From positions 1 through 5,922 of the forward strand of contig WGCT01000538.1 in the NCBI GenBank assembly GCA_015493625.1: DNA of 5,922 nucleotides. The letters run 5' to 3'. The notes under the pieces were generated by a model, which saw only the letters and a list, made by a program, of their open reading frames with translations, searched no databases and was not told the origin of the DNA. The stretch comes from Draconibacterium sp. GTDB lineage: Bacteria; Bacteroidota; Bacteroidia; Bacteroidales; Prolixibacteraceae. Below, in pieces: positions 5,805 through 5,922 of this stretch. The stretch's first letter is position 1; every line of letters starts with the position of its first letter. The translations under genes and the position numbers were made by a program.

Positions 5805-5922
5805 TACCAAAATACAATAGTTTGTCCAATCTCTTTCTATTTTTAGCAGAGTATGGGTTAATCCCGAACACGTCAAAAAAACGGTTCATCAGTAATGTGT
5901 TGTGGTTCATGGTCTTTATATC
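5791..5922 (-). CDS. Possible 3' end of a minus-strand gene, partial and unidentified
   Basis: On the minus strand an open frame enters from the right edge and runs 43 codons to TGA at 5791-5793. The last residues include RFFDVFGINPYSAKNRKRLD. Codon choice (frequent AAC, GAC) resembles that of the real genes in the window. I do not recognise the family. FFDVFGI is loosely like a segment of some DNA methyltransferase or restriction proteins, too short to name. Seven T in a row on this strand (5875-5881) separate it from a second readable frame upstream (DHEPQHITDEPFF), so a frameshift at that run is possible. The gene would converge on the plus-strand ORF at 5727. Confidence 0.35.
   Translation of the reverse strand, partial: DIKTMNHNTLLMNRFFDVFGINPYSAKNRKRLDKLLYFGTIAA

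Noticed and set aside
1..5922. CRISPR array, tRNA or rRNA genes
   Set aside because: No regularly spaced repeats with spacers, and no tRNA or rRNA signature sequences were seen on either strand.

Overview
The window looks like Bacteroidota (Bacteroidetes) chromosome. The DNA is AT-rich. The genes lack clear Shine-Dalgarno sequences, two sites match the Bacteroidota -7 box TAnnTTTG, and the proteins are of types abundant in glycan-degrading members of that phylum. A marine or sediment Marinilabiliales-like host is possible, but this is only an impression from the proteins.

Layout: positions 1-133 are an AT-rich leader with a candidate promoter. Positions 134-1405 encode a Tat-exported Gfo/Idh/MocA oxidoreductase. 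Positions 1413-1955 hold a small cassette: a four-helix-bundle (S23/IVS-type) gene at 1506-1871 bounded by a long imperfect inverted repeat. Positions 1992-5381 encode a large secreted protein with a HEAT-type alpha-solenoid followed by two different DUF1080 (3-keto-disaccharide hydrolase, PF06439) modules. A strong intrinsic terminator follows at 5432-5473. The remaining 450 bases contain a small palindrome, a third copy of the cassette-arm repeat, a promoter-like box followed by a 25-codon signal-peptide-like ORF, and a possible minus-strand gene end running off the window.

Function: the two large genes fit together as an extracytoplasmic route for glycoside breakdown. In Gfo/Idh/MocA plus DUF1080 pairs known from Bacteroidota, the oxidoreductase oxidises C3 of a sugar and DUF1080 proteins act on the 3-keto product. 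The sequence shows the families and export signals, but the substrate is not visible.

The most unusual feature is the four-helix-bundle cassette. Its arms pair over at least 24 positions with 4 mismatches. Removing everything between the outer arm ends would leave only 43 bases between the two catabolic genes, a normal operon spacing. This suggests insertion of an IVS-like element, known mainly from 23S rRNA genes, into the junction of a protein-coding operon.
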